NCBI RefSeq assembly: GCF_016306625.1
Contig: NZ_JACOII010000034.1
Location: 1 to 64,000 of the forward strand
Origin: Xenorhabdus lircayensis
GTDB taxonomy: Bacteria > Pseudomonadota > Gammaproteobacteria > Enterobacterales > Enterobacteriaceae
DNA length: 64,000 bases
Direction of reading: 5' to 3'
Shown here: one piece after another, positions 41,714-53,084 of the stretch
Numbering within the stretch: the stretch's first letter is position 1
Layout: every line of letters begins with the position of its first letter
Made by a program: the position numbers and the translations under genes
Notes under the pieces: generated by a model
The model's input: the letters and a program-made list of their open reading frames with translations, nothing else
What the model was told of the DNA's origin: nothing
Database searches by the model: none

Positions 41714-42532
41714 ATGCAGTATTGGGGAAAATTATTCGGATTAATATTTGGTATTGCGTCCGGCGCGGGTTTTTGGGGAATTGTGATTGGCCTGTTGCTC
41801 GGCCATATACTTGACAAAGTCAGGGCTCGCAATCTGGGAGCTACCAGCAAAGGCCCAACCCGACAGGCGCTGTTTTTTTGCAGTACCTTCCAAGTATTAG
41901 GGCACTTAACCAAAGCAAAAGGTCGGGTAACAGAAACGGATATCCAGCTAGCCACTCAACTGATGGACAGAATGCAATTGCATGGTGAGGCACGGTTTTC
42001 TGCCCAGCAAGCATTTCGTGAGGGTAAACAATCCCAATTCCCCCTGCGTGAAACATTACGACAATTACGGCGTGCCTGCCTTGGTCGTTTCGACCTGATT
42101 CGGATGTTTCTGGAGATTCAGTTACAGGCTGCATTTGCTGACGGTGAATTGCACCCCAACGAAAGAAAAGTCCTGTTTGTCATCGCCGAAGAACTGGGGA
42201 TCTCCCGTATTCAATTTGAACAATTCCTTGCCATGATGGAAGGTGGGCGTCATTTTGACGGGCATCATTTTGGTGGTCAGTATCAACAACACGGTCATTA
42301 CCAAGGCCAGCAGCGTGCGACATTGGCGGATGCCTGTAAGGTATTGGGCGTCAATGAACATGATGACGCTACAACGATTAAGCGGGCTTATAGAAAACTG
42401 ATGAGTGAACATCATCCCGACAAACTGGTGGCAAAAGGTTTACCACCAGAAATGATGGAACTTGCGAAACAAAAAGCGCAGTCCATCCAATCCGCTTATG
42501 ATTTAATTAAAAAAGAGAAGGGCTTTAAATAG
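41714..42532 (+). CDS. djlA: Membrane-anchored DnaJ-like co-chaperone DjlA
   Basis: A 272-residue protein with one N-terminal transmembrane helix ([19 protein letters not shown]) oriented N-out, a central TerB-like helical domain (about residues 55-165), a His/Gln/Gly-rich linker and a C-terminal J domain with the DnaK-activating HPD in [12 protein letters not shown]. It ends EKGFK like E. coli DjlA. The ATG at 41714 matches the family start MQYWGKL; the frame is open 11 codons further. Confidence 0.97.
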   Translation: MQYWGKLFGLIFGIASGAGFWGIVIGLLLGHILDKVRARNLGATSKGPTRQALFFCSTFQVLGHLTKAKGRVTETDIQLATQLMDRMQLHGEARFSAQQAFREGKQSQFPLRETLRQLRRACLGRFDLIRMFLEIQLQAAFADGELHPNERKVLFVIAEELGISRIQFEQFLAMMEGGRHFDGHHFGGQYQQHGHYQGQQRATLADACKVLGVNEHDDATTIKRAYRKLMSEHHPDKLVAKGLPPEMMELAKQKAQSIQSAYDLIKKEKGFK

Positions 42533-42570
42533 CACTTGTCAAAGAAGCGCATCTATAAAAAGAGCATTCG

Positions 42571-43224
42571 TCAAAAATCGGCTTTGCACTCAAAGTGCAT
42601 TGGCGTGCCATAAGCCGGATGAGTAATGAATAGCTCTTGGGCATGTAATTGCAGACGAGGCACCAGTTCCCTTGCCTGCGTATGGGCATAGAACCGATCT
42701 CCCAGAATGGGATTACCAAGTGCCAGCATATGCACACGGAGCTGATGAGAACGTCCGGTGATGGGAGCTAGTCTGACACGTGTTGCCTGTGCTTCATATT
42801 CCAGCACTTGATACTCAGTCTGTGCTGATTTTCCTGTTTCAAAGCAAACTTTTTGTTTCGGGCGATTCGGCCAGTCGCAGATTAACGGTAAATCCACCAA
42901 TCCTTTTCCCTGCTCCATCTTTCCCCATACCCGCGCAATATAGACCTTTTTCGGCTCACGTTCACGGAACTGCCGCTTCAGTTCACGCTCGGCTGCTTTA
43001 TTCAGCGCAACGACCATGATACCGCTGGTGGCCATATCTAACCGATGTACTGATTCGGCGGTGGGAAATTCAGCCTGTACCCGCGTCATGATACTGTCTT
43101 TGTGCTCTTCTGCTTTGCCCGGCACAGAAAGTAATCCACTGGGTTTATTGACAACCATAATGTGCTCATCCTGATACAGCACATATAACCAAGGATCAGT
43201 CGGGGGATTATAAGACTCCAGCAT
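42571..43224 (-). CDS. rluA: 23S rRNA/tRNA pseudouridine synthase RluA
   Basis: A 217-residue pseudouridine synthase that modifies U746 of 23S rRNA and U32 of several tRNAs. The catalytic aspartate lies in HRLDMATSG (about residue 62), and the family motifs VNKPSGLLSVPG and TGRSHQLRVHM are present. A GGAG site precedes the ATG. Four 16-bp direct repeats lie right upstream. It is convergent with djlA. Confidence 0.97.
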   Translation of the reverse strand: MLESYNPPTDPWLYVLYQDEHIMVVNKPSGLLSVPGKAEEHKDSIMTRVQAEFPTAESVHRLDMATSGIMVVALNKAAERELKRQFREREPKKVYIARVWGKMEQGKGLVDLPLICDWPNRPKQKVCFETGKSAQTEYQVLEYEAQATRVRLAPITGRSHQLRVHMLALGNPILGDRFYAHTQARELVPRLQLHAQELFITHPAYGTPMHFECKADF

Positions 43225-43238
43225 AGTGGCTCCAATTG

Positions 43239-43302
43239 TGTCGAAGAATAATCGTGTCGAAGAATAATCGAGTCGGAAAATAATTGGGTCGGAAAAATGA
43301 CG
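43239..43302. repeat. Four 16-bp tandem copies upstream of rluA
   Basis: tgtcgaagaataatcg at 43239-43254 and again, identical, at 43255-43270, then agtcggaaaataattg (43271-43286) and ggtcggaaaaatgacg (43287-43302). The array starts 15 bp upstream of the rluA start codon and spans its probable promoter and leader. Confidence 0.9.
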
Positions 43303-43389
43303 GGGCGCATTCTATCAGTATATGGCTCACGGTGTGAGATTAATATGAAACTCAGGGCTCTATCCACGAGATGCCCTGAGTTTAAGATT

Positions 43390-43431
43390 TATTGATGGCT
43401 AGCTATTGATGACTCACTATTGATGAGAAAC
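43390..43431. repeat. Three 14-bp tandem copies spanning the rapA stop codon
   Basis: tattgatggctagc (43390-43403), tattgatgactcac (43404-43417) and tattgatgagaaac (43418-43431). The third copy codes for the last residues of RapA and the stop codon lies at the junction of copies two and three. Confidence 0.85.
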
Positions 43432-46326
43432 AACCACCAGACGAATGGCATCCAGACGCCAATTAGCCTGATCAAGATTGAGCAACAAATTTTTATGCTC
43501 AGATCCAATCGCTTCCAGCTCATCATCACGGATATTCGGGTTAACCGCTTTCAGGGCTTCCAGACGTGACAATTCCGCTGACAGCACTTCATCGGCCTCT
43601 TTCTTCGCCCTCTCAATCAATTCACGCGCTTGCTCTTCAACCAGAGGATCAGATTGTTGCAAAATAGCATGAACTTCTTGCTGCACCGCATTGACCAGTT
43701 TGCTGGCATTGTGGCGATTGATGGCATTTAGCTGGCGGTTGAAACTTTCAAATTCCACCTGAGAGGCCAGATTGGTGCCTTTCAGATCCAACAAGAGACG
43801 TACAGGGGTTGGTGGCAAGAAACGGGTCAATTGCAGATGTTTCGGCGCTTGGGCTTCAACGACGTAAATTAACTCAACCAACAGCGTACCGACCGGCAGT
43901 GCCTTGTTTTTCAAGATGGAAACGGCACAGCTTCCTGTATCCCCTGACAAGATTAAATCCAGGCCATTGCGAATGATTGGGTGTTCCCAGCTTAAGAATT
44001 GAGTATCTTCGCGAGACAGTGCTTTTTCACGATCAAATGTGATGGAACAGCCATCTGTCGGCAATCCTGGGAAATCGGGCACCAGCATATGATCGGATGG
44101 ATGCAGGGCAATAATACTGTCACTGTGATCTTCCTGATTGATGCCGACGATATCGAATAGATTCAGGGCAAAACTCACCAGATCCGTATCGTTATCCTGC
44201 GCCGCGATTTTTTCTGCCAGTTTTTGACCTTGCTCGCCACCGTTGGAATTCATCTCCAGCAGACGGTCACGGCCTTGCTCCAATTGCTGTTTGAGCTGCT
44301 CATGATGCGTGCGGCATTCTGTAATCAATTCACTGAAGCCAGTTTGCTCATTTGGTTTAGCAAGGAAGTTCAGCAGGATTTCATAATACTTGTCATAGAT
44401 AGCACGACCTGTTGGGCAGGTATGTTCAAAAGCATCCAGACCTTCGTGATACCAGCGCAGGAGAATGGATTGCGCGGTATTTTCCAGATAAGGTACGCTG
44501 ATCTTGATATCGCGGCTTTGACCGATGCGATCCAGACGGCCGATACGCTGTTCCAGCAAATCAGGGTTGAACGGCAGATCAAACATGACAAGCTGATTGG
44601 CAAACTGGAAGTTACGACCTTCGGAGCCAATTTCAGAACAGAGCAGCACTTGCGCGCCTTCTTCTTGAGAAGCGAAGTAAGCGGCAGCACGGTCACGTTC
44701 CAGCAGGGATAAACCTTCGTGGAACACGGCACTGCGGATACCTTCACGTTCACGCAGAACTTGCTCCAGTTGCAGCGCGGTTTCTGCCTTGGCACAGATC
44801 ACCAGCACTTTTTCGTCCCGGTTTGCCATCAAGAAACCCATCAGCCATTCTACGCGGGGATCGAAGTTCCACCATGTAGCATTTTCACCTTCGAATTCCT
44901 GATAGATCCGCTCAGGATAGAGCATATCTTTGGCGCGTGCTTCCACAGTCTTTTTGGCGCCCATGATTTCAGAAACCTTGATTGCCGTTTGGTACTGGGC
45001 TGGCAATGGTAACTTGATTTCGTGCAGTTCACGATGTGGGAAACCTTTCACGCCACCACGAGTATTACGGAACAGCAGTCTGCTGGTGCCGTGGCGATCC
45101 ATCAGCATAGCGATCAGTTCACGGCGAGCATTGTGACTCTCTTCATCCTGATGACTGTTTGCCGCTTTCAGCATAGGCTCAATATCCTGCTCGCTGATCA
45201 GCTCGACAATCACATTTTGCTGATCATTGCTCAGGATTTCACCGGACAACAGCAACGTGACGGCATCCGCAACGGGATGGTACTTCTGTTGTTCATCAAT
45301 AAATGCTTGATAATCATGGAAACGATTTGGATCTAGCAGGCGCAGACGGGCAAAGTGACTCTCTTGGCCCAACTGTTCTGGTGTTGCTGTCAGTAGCAGG
45401 ATGGACGGAATTTGCTCTGCCAATTGTTCGATAACATGATACTCACGGCTGGGGGCTGCTTCGCTCCATGCCAGATGGTGAGCTTCATCCACCACCATCA
45501 AATCCCAGCTTGCTTCCAGCAGGTGCTCAAAGCGCTGTTTATTGCGGCGAACAAAATCCAGAGAACAGATAACCAACTGCTCTGTTTCAAATGGATTATC
45601 ACTGTCATGAAGTGCTTCGCTATATCGGCCATCATCAAACAGCGAAAAGCGCAGGTTGAATCGGCGCAGCATTTCTACCAGCCATTGGTGTTGCAGGCTG
45701 TCTGGCACAATGATTAACACACGTTCGGCACGTCCAGCCATCAATTGCTGATGGATAATCATACCAGCTTCAATGGTTTTACCCAGCCCAACCTCATCTG
45801 CCAGCAACACACGAGGGGCGTGCCGCTTGCCAACTTCATTGGCAATATGTAACTGGTGAGGGATCAAACTGGCACGAATGCCACGTAGCCCACTTTCTGC
45901 CAGACGAAATTGCTCGCTTTGGTGTTTACGGGCGCGAAAACGCAGTGCAAAGCGATCCATGCGGTCAATTTGCCCAGCAAACAGACGATCCTGTGGCTTA
46001 TTAAACGTCAGCTTGCTATCCAGAAAAACTTCCCGTAGGCAGGTATTTTCTTCTTCAGTATCCAGACGAGTACCGATGTAGATCAGCAGGCCATTATCTT
46101 GCTGAACATCATCGATCTTGAGTTTCCAGCCTTCGTGACTAGTCACGGTATCACCCATATTAAACATAACGCGGGTAATGGGGGAGTCATTGCGTGCGTA
46201 AATGCGGTTTTCTCCGCTGGCAGGAAAAAGCAACGTCACCATGCGCGCATCAAGCGCCACGACGGTTCCTAATCCAAGTTCGCTTTCTGTATCGCTTATC
46301 CAGCGTTGACCAAGAGTAAATGGCAT
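43417..46326 (-). CDS. rapA: RNA polymerase-associated SWI2/SNF2 ATPase RapA
   Basis: A 969-residue RNA polymerase recycling factor (HepA). Two N-terminal Tudor-like beta-barrels (about residues 1-110) precede the SNF2 helicase core: Walker A in [14 protein letters not shown] (about 176), the DEAH box in [10 protein letters not shown] (about 280), and the second RecA-like domain with [20 protein letters not shown] and the motif [14 protein letters not shown]. coli RapA has 968 residues. It lies downstream of polB with a 219-bp spacer that contains a 17-bp duplication (46388-46421) and a CCCGTT/AACGGG stem. Confidence 0.98.
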   Translation of the reverse strand: MPFTLGQRWISDTESELGLGTVVALDARMVTLLFPASGENRIYARNDSPITRVMFNMGDTVTSHEGWKLKIDDVQQDNGLLIYIGTRLDTEEENTCLREVFLDSKLTFNKPQDRLFAGQIDRMDRFALRFRARKHQSEQFRLAESGLRGIRASLIPHQLHIANEVGKRHAPRVLLADEVGLGKTIEAGMIIHQQLMAGRAERVLIIVPDSLQHQWLVEMLRRFNLRFSLFDDGRYSEALHDSDNPFETEQLVICSLDFVRRNKQRFEHLLEASWDLMVVDEAHHLAWSEAAPSREYHVIEQLAEQIPSILLLTATPEQLGQESHFARLRLLDPNRFHDYQAFIDEQQKYHPVADAVTLLLSGEILSNDQQNVIVELISEQDIEPMLKAANSHQDEESHNARRELIAMLMDRHGTSRLLFRNTRGGVKGFPHRELHEIKLPLPAQYQTAIKVSEIMGAKKTVEARAKDMLYPERIYQEFEGENATWWNFDPRVEWLMGFLMANRDEKVLVICAKAETALQLEQVLREREGIRSAVFHEGLSLLERDRAAAYFASQEEGAQVLLCSEIGSEGRNFQFANQLVMFDLPFNPDLLEQRIGRLDRIGQSRDIKISVPYLENTAQSILLRWYHEGLDAFEHTCPTGRAIYDKYYEILLNFLAKPNEQTGFSELITECRTHHEQLKQQLEQGRDRLLEMNSNGGEQGQKLAEKIAAQDNDTDLVSFALNLFDIVGINQEDHSDSIIALHPSDHMLVPDFPGLPTDGCSITFDREKALSREDTQFLSWEHPIIRNGLDLILSGDTGSCAVSILKNKALPVGTLLVELIYVVEAQAPKHLQLTRFLPPTPVRLLLDLKGTNLASQVEFESFNRQLNAINRHNASKLVNAVQQEVHAILQQSDPLVEEQARELIERAKKEADEVLSAELSRLEALKAVNPNIRDDELEAIGSEHKNLLLNLDQANWRLDAIRLVVVSHQ

Positions 46327-46545
46327 AAATTTTGGCTCAGTTTTCTGTTATACAATATTATTTATGGTTGCAGGCTGGCTGCTTTTGTTGGATATCGATC
46401 ATCATTGGTTATCGATAGAGATAGTTTTCAATAGCACTTTACTGCTCCCGTTTTTTGGTAACGGGGTCACAAAAGTACCATTGCCCAATTAGAGGGGCGA
46501 TATGTTAATTGAAGCGGAGCAAGTCGTCACCTGCAAAAATATCCA

Positions 46546-48894
46546 TTATTCGAAAGAAATGCTCATTTGCCCTGTCAGCAGGGCCATAAAGTCATCTTGA
46601 ATAAATGGCAAGATGGCATCGGCAATTGGCATCAATTGTTTATTGATATAGTGCTCATAGTCTGGCGCAGCGGTCTGATTTTCCAACGGTTCAGGCCCAG
46701 CTTGGGTGATGACATAGTTGATCCAACCACCATTTTGATATTGTAACGGACGATTATGCTGCTGATTATACTCATCAGCTAAACGTGCTGCCCGAACATG
46801 GGGAGGAACATTGCGCTGATAATCAGACAAATTACGGCGCAGCCGCTTGCGATAAATCAGGCGATCATCAAATTCACCTGCCAGCGTTTTGGCAATATAC
46901 TCACGAATGTAATTCTGATGGGGCTGCTGGTGAAAAATCAGGGTATACAGCTCCTTTTGGAACATTTGTGCGAGTGGCGTCCAATCAGTTCTTACCGTTT
47001 CAAGCCCTTTGAAAATCACCTTATCGCCACTCAACCCGGCATAGCGTTTTTTACTGCCTTGCTCTGCACCTCGTACCGTTGGCATCAGAAAGCGTCGATA
47101 GTGCGTTTCAAATTCCAGTTCTAGCGCATTTTCGAGATTAAATTCGGTTTTGAGATGGTTCCGCCACCATTGGTTGACAGATTGCGCGAGAGAAAGACCA
47201 ATTTGGCTGGCTTCTTCTTCAGAATGAGGACGTTTCAGCCAGACAAACGTCGAATCTGTATCGCCATAAATCACCTGATAGCCCTGAGATTCAATCAATT
47301 CGCGGGTTTGATGCATGATTTTGTGCCCACGAATGGTAATTGATGACGTCAGACGAGGATCAAAAAAGTGGCAGCCAGAAGCGCCAAGCACACCATAAAA
47401 CGCATTCATAATAATTTTCAGGGCTTGGGAAAGTGGCGCATTCTGTTGCTTTTTGGCTTTATCACGCTCATGCCAGATTTGCGTGACGATATCAGGCAGA
47501 CAATGTTGCGTGCGGGAGAAAAACGCCTGCCGAAAACCGGGTACGGCATGTTCATTGTCGGGATGGGCAAGACCTTCGACCATGCCTACCGGATCAATAA
47601 GGAACGTACGAATAATGGAAGGATAGAGGCTCTTGTAATCCAGCACCAGCACCGAATCATACAGTCCGGGAAACGAATCCATCACGAAACCACCGGGGCT
47701 GTTATCATCGAAATAAGCTGGTTGAACGGGAGCGACATAGCCAAGACGGTGCATTCTCGGTAGATAAAGGTGAGTGAATGCGGCCACAGATCCCCCGCTG
47801 CGATCCACCGCCAACCCTGTTACCGTGGCGCGTTCCAATAGGAACGCCATCAAATCCACTTTCTCAAAAATACGGTTGACCAGAATGCAGTCCTGCAAAT
47901 TATAGTGAGCAAGGGCGGGCTTATCCTCCTGAAAGCGACGATTGATTTCATCCATCCGGTCATAAGGATTATCAACGGCTTTTCCTTCCCCTAATAGCGC
48001 TTGTGCAACGTATTCCAGACTGAACGAAGGAAAATTCCACGTTGCAGTTTTCAGCGCATCGATACCATCAATAATCAGGCGGCCTTCTGCTGACGCAAAA
48101 AAATGCCCCGGCTTGAAACCGTGTTCACGCCATTCGAGCAAACCTTGATTTCGCCCAAATTTTAGCGGCACGTTATAGCGTTCGCTGTGTTTCTGTAAAA
48201 TTTTCAAATCAAACTGAATCAGATTCCAGCCAATAATGGCATCAGGATCGTAATAAGCCAGCCATTCATTGAGTTTTTCCAGCATCATTGGGCGGCTGGC
48301 AATATACTCCAGTTTGAAATCGAGATCTTGCTGGCTACCACTCTCTGGCCCTAACATAAACACGGTCTTCTCACCGCATCCAGCCAGGCCAATGGAATAT
48401 AATTCCCCATTCTGGCTGGTTTCGATATCCAACGACACCCATTTCAAATTGGGGCGATAGGAGGGATTGGGCTTCATCTGATAACTTCCATCCGGTTTCT
48501 GACTGAACCAAACGGGAGCAGTAATAAAACGTTCCATCATAAATCGGTCGGGTGGACGGATATCGGTTTCGTAGAGCGGAATATCCTGCTCTTTGAGGAC
48601 TTTTTCCAGATGTTGCAATTGGTGATATTGTAAGCAATACAGTGCAGCAACAGGTTGACGATTGAAATCTTTTAGTGACAATACGTTCAGTTCGCAGTGC
48701 CGTTCTTGTGCTAGTAGACGCTCAGCTTTAAGCAAATCACGTTGAGGAATAAAGGCAATAGCTTTTTGACGAGGGATCGTGATGCGGCGCGCGCCCGTAT
48801 CTGTCGCCAGCCAATATACCAACTCAATACCAGATGGTGTCTCTTTCCAGTGACGGGATAGTACAAAACCTTCTTCAACGTGGTTTGTTTGCAT
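46546..48894 (-). CDS. polB: DNA polymerase II
   Basis: A 782-residue family B polymerase used in replication restart and translesion synthesis. The 3'-5' exonuclease motif Exo I is [11 protein letters not shown] (about residue 155). The polymerase motifs are [13 protein letters not shown] (motif A, about 420), a Kx3NxxYG helix in [12 protein letters not shown] and YGDTDSTFV (motif C, about 546). E. coli PolB has 783. The region before the ATG carries a weak LexA-like sequence (see findings). Confidence 0.98.
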   Translation of the reverse strand: MQTNHVEEGFVLSRHWKETPSGIELVYWLATDTGARRITIPRQKAIAFIPQRDLLKAERLLAQERHCELNVLSLKDFNRQPVAALYCLQYHQLQHLEKVLKEQDIPLYETDIRPPDRFMMERFITAPVWFSQKPDGSYQMKPNPSYRPNLKWVSLDIETSQNGELYSIGLAGCGEKTVFMLGPESGSQQDLDFKLEYIASRPMMLEKLNEWLAYYDPDAIIGWNLIQFDLKILQKHSERYNVPLKFGRNQGLLEWREHGFKPGHFFASAEGRLIIDGIDALKTATWNFPSFSLEYVAQALLGEGKAVDNPYDRMDEINRRFQEDKPALAHYNLQDCILVNRIFEKVDLMAFLLERATVTGLAVDRSGGSVAAFTHLYLPRMHRLGYVAPVQPAYFDDNSPGGFVMDSFPGLYDSVLVLDYKSLYPSIIRTFLIDPVGMVEGLAHPDNEHAVPGFRQAFFSRTQHCLPDIVTQIWHERDKAKKQQNAPLSQALKIIMNAFYGVLGASGCHFFDPRLTSSITIRGHKIMHQTRELIESQGYQVIYGDTDSTFVWLKRPHSEEEASQIGLSLAQSVNQWWRNHLKTEFNLENALELEFETHYRRFLMPTVRGAEQGSKKRYAGLSGDKVIFKGLETVRTDWTPLAQMFQKELYTLIFHQQPHQNYIREYIAKTLAGEFDDRLIYRKRLRRNLSDYQRNVPPHVRAARLADEYNQQHNRPLQYQNGGWINYVITQAGPEPLENQTAAPDYEHYINKQLMPIADAILPFIQDDFMALLTGQMSISFE

Positions 48895-49015
48895 AATGTT
48901 TCTGTTTAAGCGCCATCAGCCAGAATCAGTATTATCGACGATGGTTTCAACTATAGCATTTGTGGTGGTTATTTATACAGTGTTTTTTGAAAGGCCAATA
49001 AGACGAGAGTTGGTA

Positions 49016-50425
49016 ATGAAAAATGGGTTAACTAAAAAGCAAGCAGAACAGCTCGCCAGCTTCAATAAAGAAGTACTGCTCGAAATCATCCATGTATTAA
49101 TCAAAAATAATGAATAGGCTCAAACCACATTAGCCAGTGGTTATCTATTGGAGCCGAAAGATATCCTTAAACTGATTGAAAAAGAATATAAAAAGCGTAC
49201 CAAAAGTCAGCGTTTTTTTGATTATTACGAAACGGATATCTTCTTTGAAGAGCTGTACAAAGCGATGACTCCGTTGCTTGATAACGCGATTTTGCAGGCA
49301 CCGGAAGAGTCAGAAACACTATTGGCGAAAATGGTGCTGGATTTTGACCGTGTGGCTGAAACTAAGGATACATCGAGCGGTGGTTGGCAAGATTATTACT
49401 TTTATCTGATCGAAACATGGATAAAAGCGATTGCCTTGCAAAAAGATATTGATAGGGCCGTTGTGGCGAATAAGCTTTTCAATATCGCCCAACGGACTTA
49501 TTTCTGTTCTAATGAAACCTTCTTGCTCAATTACAAAAACGACTTTGGTCTGGAAACATTCTACCTACTACGGGATCTCTTTTATCATCATAAAAAATAT
49601 AGAGAAGCCATAGCTATTAGCAAAGCTCTCAATGACATGGATTTCTTGAAGATGATGATTGATCAAAAGCTCGAATCCTCCTCAATAATTACGGCTTATC
49701 TGACTTATGCGGAATTGTTGATTGAAGGTGTCCGGGCGGATGAAGCGATTGTGATATTGGAGAATTTTCGAAAAGATTATGAAATCCAAAAATCCAAGTA
49801 TTATGATGTGCTGATGTCACTGTTAATTAAAGCCAATATTGACGAAGGCCAGAAAGAAAAAGCAAAAGAGCTTTGTTTCGAAGCCTTTCAAAATGAATAT
49901 AGCTATAAATTTTATGAATTATATGAAAATCTGATTGATGAAAGTGAAAGATCTCAGGCCATACAATTATTTCTGGGGGTTACCAAAAAAGATGGAGACT
50001 TCCAGTATATCTGCTTCTTGGTCGAAATGCAGAAATTCGATCTTCTCAATGAATATATTTTGACTCTCGAAGAGAAAAATAAAGAAAGACTCATCGAAAT
50101 TTGTGGTCATAAATTAGCCATGGAAGGCTCAGCAGGGCTGGATAAATGTGGTTTTGCTCATTCGGCGATATTTTTGCGACGAGCGCTGGTCACTGATGTC
50201 CTTAATCGCGGCGAAAGTAAATATTATAAATATTCTGTTTCTGATCTGAAAAAGAGCCTTGACTATAGTCAAAAAATATCAAGTTGGCAGGAGCTTGATA
50301 CTAATGAAACCTATTTAAATTCGCTGTATGAAAAGCACAAAAGAAAAGTTTCATTCTGGACCTTGGTGGAGGGGAAAATCAAGAGGATCTCTATTAGCAA
50401 AGCTGGGCTGAATTATAGTAAATAA
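49016..50425 (+). pseudogene. DUF6880-like gene interrupted by an in-frame amber codon
   Basis: A 33-codon frame from ATG 49016 (MKNGLTKKQAEQLASFNKEV) meets TAG at 49115-49117. The same frame stays open beyond it, through AQTTLASGYLLEPKD, to a stop at 50425, giving a further 435 codons. The two halves together resemble DUF6880 proteins as I recall them: an N-terminal LTKKQ...LASF helix, a KRTKSQRFFDYYETD segment, the DTSSG motif and a C-terminal HKRKVSFW. A TTG at 49148 could restart translation but would leave out the N-terminal helix. The body is helical (TPR/HEAT-like) and AT-rich, unlike its neighbours. Function unknown. Readthrough or a real 425-residue protein cannot be excluded. Confidence 0.7.
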
Positions 50426-50606
50426 TTGTTTTATTGGTTTATAACTTCATATCTTGATTATCACTTTCACAGAATGATAATCAAGATATAACGCTTAAGC
50501 ATTTTACCAACGCATTTAAGTGCCTTTTTTTATTATGTTTAGTTGGGTAAGATGTTTACCGTTTTTTATGGAGAAAATAAATATTAATTTCACTTGGTAA
50601 ATATTG

Positions 50607-52316
50607 ATGAATAATCCAAATAAGCTGAGTCAAACAGATATCAAAGCCTTACTGTTATTTATAGCTTTCATGCTGCTTTATTTACTACCTGGCATTTATG
50701 GGCATACTCCTTGGAAACAAGATGAGAATTATAGTTTTGGCATTATTCAAACCATGTATGAGACAGGGAATTGGCTGGTGACAATGAATGCGGGGCAACC
50801 TTTCATGGAAAAGCCTCCTCTGTATTATTGGACTGCAACCTCATTCATATATCTATTATCCCACTGGCTTCCGATGCATGACGCAGCCAGAACCGCTTCT
50901 TTATTTTTTTCTGTTATCAATTTTTCCTTTTTTATCCTGCTGTCTCGTCGGGTATTTGATGTCAAGGACTTCACAGATAGCCGGATATGGATTGCCTTTG
51001 CTTTGTATGCCAGCGCCCCCGGATTGGTTCGTCACAGCCATGATATGTTCACCGATACATCATTGATAGCAGGAACCACCATCGGCTTATATGGCTTATT
51101 GGGATTGATCAAAAATGAAAAAACGGGCTATTCCTGCTTATGGCTAATCATTGGTACAGTCACGACACTGTTATCAAAAGGGGTATTTATTCCTGGGCTA
51201 TTATGGATTTGCCTGATTCTCGCTCCTGTCTTTCTTAAACGCTGCCGAACTCAACAATATTGGCTAAGTGCTCTATTGTCAGGAGGAATTGCGTTAGTCT
51301 TAATCTTGCCGTGGCCAGTTATGTTATTTATTGAACATCCTGACTTATTTAAAGTTTGGTTTTGGGATAACAATATAGGCCGTTTTTTAGGTTTTTCTGT
51401 TGAGGATTTGGGCGCTAGAGGTAATTGGACAATAATCCCTGAAGCTGTGCTATTTTTTGCTCTGCCATCAGGTGTATTGGCCTTCATATTCATATTAAAA
51501 CATCCAATTAAGACTCTGTCAGATGAACATTATTTTCTTTGTGCGGCATTTGTTGTATTAGGCGTTGCTCTATTACAAACATCTGTCTCCGGTCGTGCGT
51601 TATATTTATTGCCTTTTATTGCACCAATGGCAATTTTAGCTACAGAAGTTTTCATTAAGCTTCCTGAGGTAATTTATAAATATTTAAGCAGATGTTTCTC
51701 CACAATTTGGTTTGTTCTGATTTTATTTTTATGGAGTAGTTACTTCTTGGCACTTTCCACCGATTATAAACATTGGCTAACACCCTTTGGCAGATGGCTG
51801 CCAATGAGTTATCAGATGCATTTTTCAGGATTTATATTTGTTGTTGCTGTCTTAATTACAGCTGTATGGGCAGCTAAAAATTGGCTACTCTCTAAATCTC
51901 CTGCTCTGCGAGCCGCACAAAATTGGGTTTTGGGTATTGCCACTGTTTGGGGGGTAGTATTTACATTATTTATTGGCTGGATTGATTATGCCAAAGGTTA
52001 TAAAGACGTATTTCTTGACCTAAAACAGAAGTTGGCAGGAGTATATCTATATCAAGATAATCAATGTATGGCGTCATATAATCTTGGAGAGTCTGAAGCA
52101 CCAATGCTTTATTACTATTCCCATATCTTACATCAGCAACAGAATATATTTGAAACACCTGAAAAATGCGATTGGTTGATTATCTTATCCGAAGAAATCG
52201 AATCTGCCCCCAAGGGAATGGTGCTATTTTGGCATGGGCATAGGCCAGATGAAGATCGTGAAAAATTAATTGTTTATAAGAAAGTTGAGTTGGAAGATAA
52301 AAAATCTAACGAGTAG
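50607..52316 (+). CDS. ArnT-like glycosyltransferase of family 39
   Basis: A 569-residue polytopic membrane protein with about 11-12 hydrophobic helices. The first periplasmic loop has the acidic pair and following pattern of the GT39/ArnT group: TPWKQDENYSFGIIQTMYET, then FMEKPPLYYW. The last 100 residues form a soluble C-terminal domain. The family uses undecaprenyl- or dolichyl-phosphate-linked sugars to modify lipids or proteins; lipid A or O-antigen modification is only an inference. It is AT-rich, has no E. coli counterpart here, and sits in the insertion between polB and the thiamine genes. I start at the ATG, not the preceding TTG. Confidence 0.82.
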   Translation: MNNPNKLSQTDIKALLLFIAFMLLYLLPGIYGHTPWKQDENYSFGIIQTMYETGNWLVTMNAGQPFMEKPPLYYWTATSFIYLLSHWLPMHDAARTASLFFSVINFSFFILLSRRVFDVKDFTDSRIWIAFALYASAPGLVRHSHDMFTDTSLIAGTTIGLYGLLGLIKNEKTGYSCLWLIIGTVTTLLSKGVFIPGLLWICLILAPVFLKRCRTQQYWLSALLSGGIALVLILPWPVMLFIEHPDLFKVWFWDNNIGRFLGFSVEDLGARGNWTIIPEAVLFFALPSGVLAFIFILKHPIKTLSDEHYFLCAAFVVLGVALLQTSVSGRALYLLPFIAPMAILATEVFIKLPEVIYKYLSRCFSTIWFVLILFLWSSYFLALSTDYKHWLTPFGRWLPMSYQMHFSGFIFVVAVLITAVWAAKNWLLSKSPALRAAQNWVLGIATVWGVVFTLFIGWIDYAKGYKDVFLDLKQKLAGVYLYQDNQCMASYNLGESEAPMLYYYSHILHQQQNIFETPEKCDWLIILSEEIESAPKGMVLFWHGHRPDEDREKLIVYKKVELEDKKSNE

Positions 52317-52329
52317 AGAAAATTATATT

Positions 52330-52351
52330 AGTGGCCACTTAAATGGCCACT
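52330..52351. terminator. Hairpin between the glycosyltransferase gene and thiQ
   Basis: AGTGGCCA (52330-52337) and TGGCCACT (52344-52351) form a perfect 8-bp stem with a six-base loop between the convergent stops, followed by TTAAATTAAATT. Confidence 0.65.
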
Positions 52352-52388
52352 TTAAATTAAATTATTGTTATCATAAAGTTTAGCTGAT

Positions 52389-53084
52389 TTAACTTATCCC
52401 CAAAATTGCCGCCTCAGCGGCCTCTCCACTCACCAACTTCTCAGTCGCTCCATCATAATGAATTTTCCCATCCACAATCAGCAAAGAACGCGGGGCGATT
52501 TTCGCTGCGTCATCAAGATTATGGGACACCATTAATAAAGTTATTTGGCGTTCACTACATATTTGATCCAACAATTCCAGCATTTCATTGCGCAAAGCAG
52601 GGTCAAGTGCCGAAAATGGCTCATCCAGCAATAAAATCGGTTGATGGCGGACTAAACAGCGAGCCAGTGCTGCACGTTGGCGTTGTCCGCCAGAAAGTTG
52701 AGCAGGCAGGCGGAGTAAATAGTCTTCCAGCGATACCTGATTGGCAATTTGTTGGAGATTTTTCTTTTGCTCAGTACTCAATCGCAATCCAGGATGCAAT
52801 CCCAAACCAATATTTTGCGCAATGGTCAAATGGGAAAACAGGTTATTTTCCTGAAATAGCATTGAAACTGGCCGCTTGGAAGGTGGGGTATTTGTATGAT
52901 TTTCACCATCCAGCCAGATATCACCTTGTTCTGGAAACTGGAAACCCGCCATTAAACTTAATAATGTGCTTTTACCCGCTCCACTTGGGCCAAGGATCGC
53001 AATGCGTTCTCCGGCCTTAACGGTCACATAAAAATGCATGGCAAGGTGTTCATAAGTATAAGTGACATTTTCAAGTTTAATCAT
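52389..53084 (-). CDS. thiQ: Thiamine ABC transporter ATP-binding protein ThiQ
   Basis: A 231-residue ABC ATPase that powers import of thiamine, thiamine phosphate and TPP. Walker A is GPSGAGKST (about residue 32), the Q-loop LFQENNLF, the signature LSGGQRQR (about 129), Walker B LLLDEPF and the H-loop MVSHNL are intact. The frame opens eight codons upstream, but [13 protein letters not shown] matches the family start. It overlaps thiP by eight bases. Confidence 0.96.
   Translation of the reverse strand: MIKLENVTYTYEHLAMHFYVTVKAGERIAILGPSGAGKSTLLSLMAGFQFPEQGDIWLDGENHTNTPPSKRPVSMLFQENNLFSHLTIAQNIGLGLHPGLRLSTEQKKNLQQIANQVSLEDYLLRLPAQLSGGQRQRAALARCLVRHQPILLLDEPFSALDPALRNEMLELLDQICSERQITLLMVSHNLDDAAKIAPRSLLIVDGKIHYDGATEKLVSGEAAEAAILGIS

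Noticed and set aside
43239-43302. Four direct repeats as a mini CRISPR array
   Set aside because: The units are contiguous with no spacers, only 16 bp long, and no cas genes are nearby.
44224-44712. 162-codon frame antisense to rapA
   Set aside because: Shadow of the conserved SNF2 helicase core; no translation signal.
48896-49015. Extension of the split gene upstream to a 73-residue membrane protein
   Set aside because: The added 40 codons overlap the polB promoter and would add a transmembrane segment not expected for DUF6880 proteins; the ATG at 49016 fits better, though this is not certain.
52406-53020. 204-codon frame antisense to thiQ
   Set aside because: It lies opposite a canonical ABC ATPase with all motifs; composition follows the thiQ codons.
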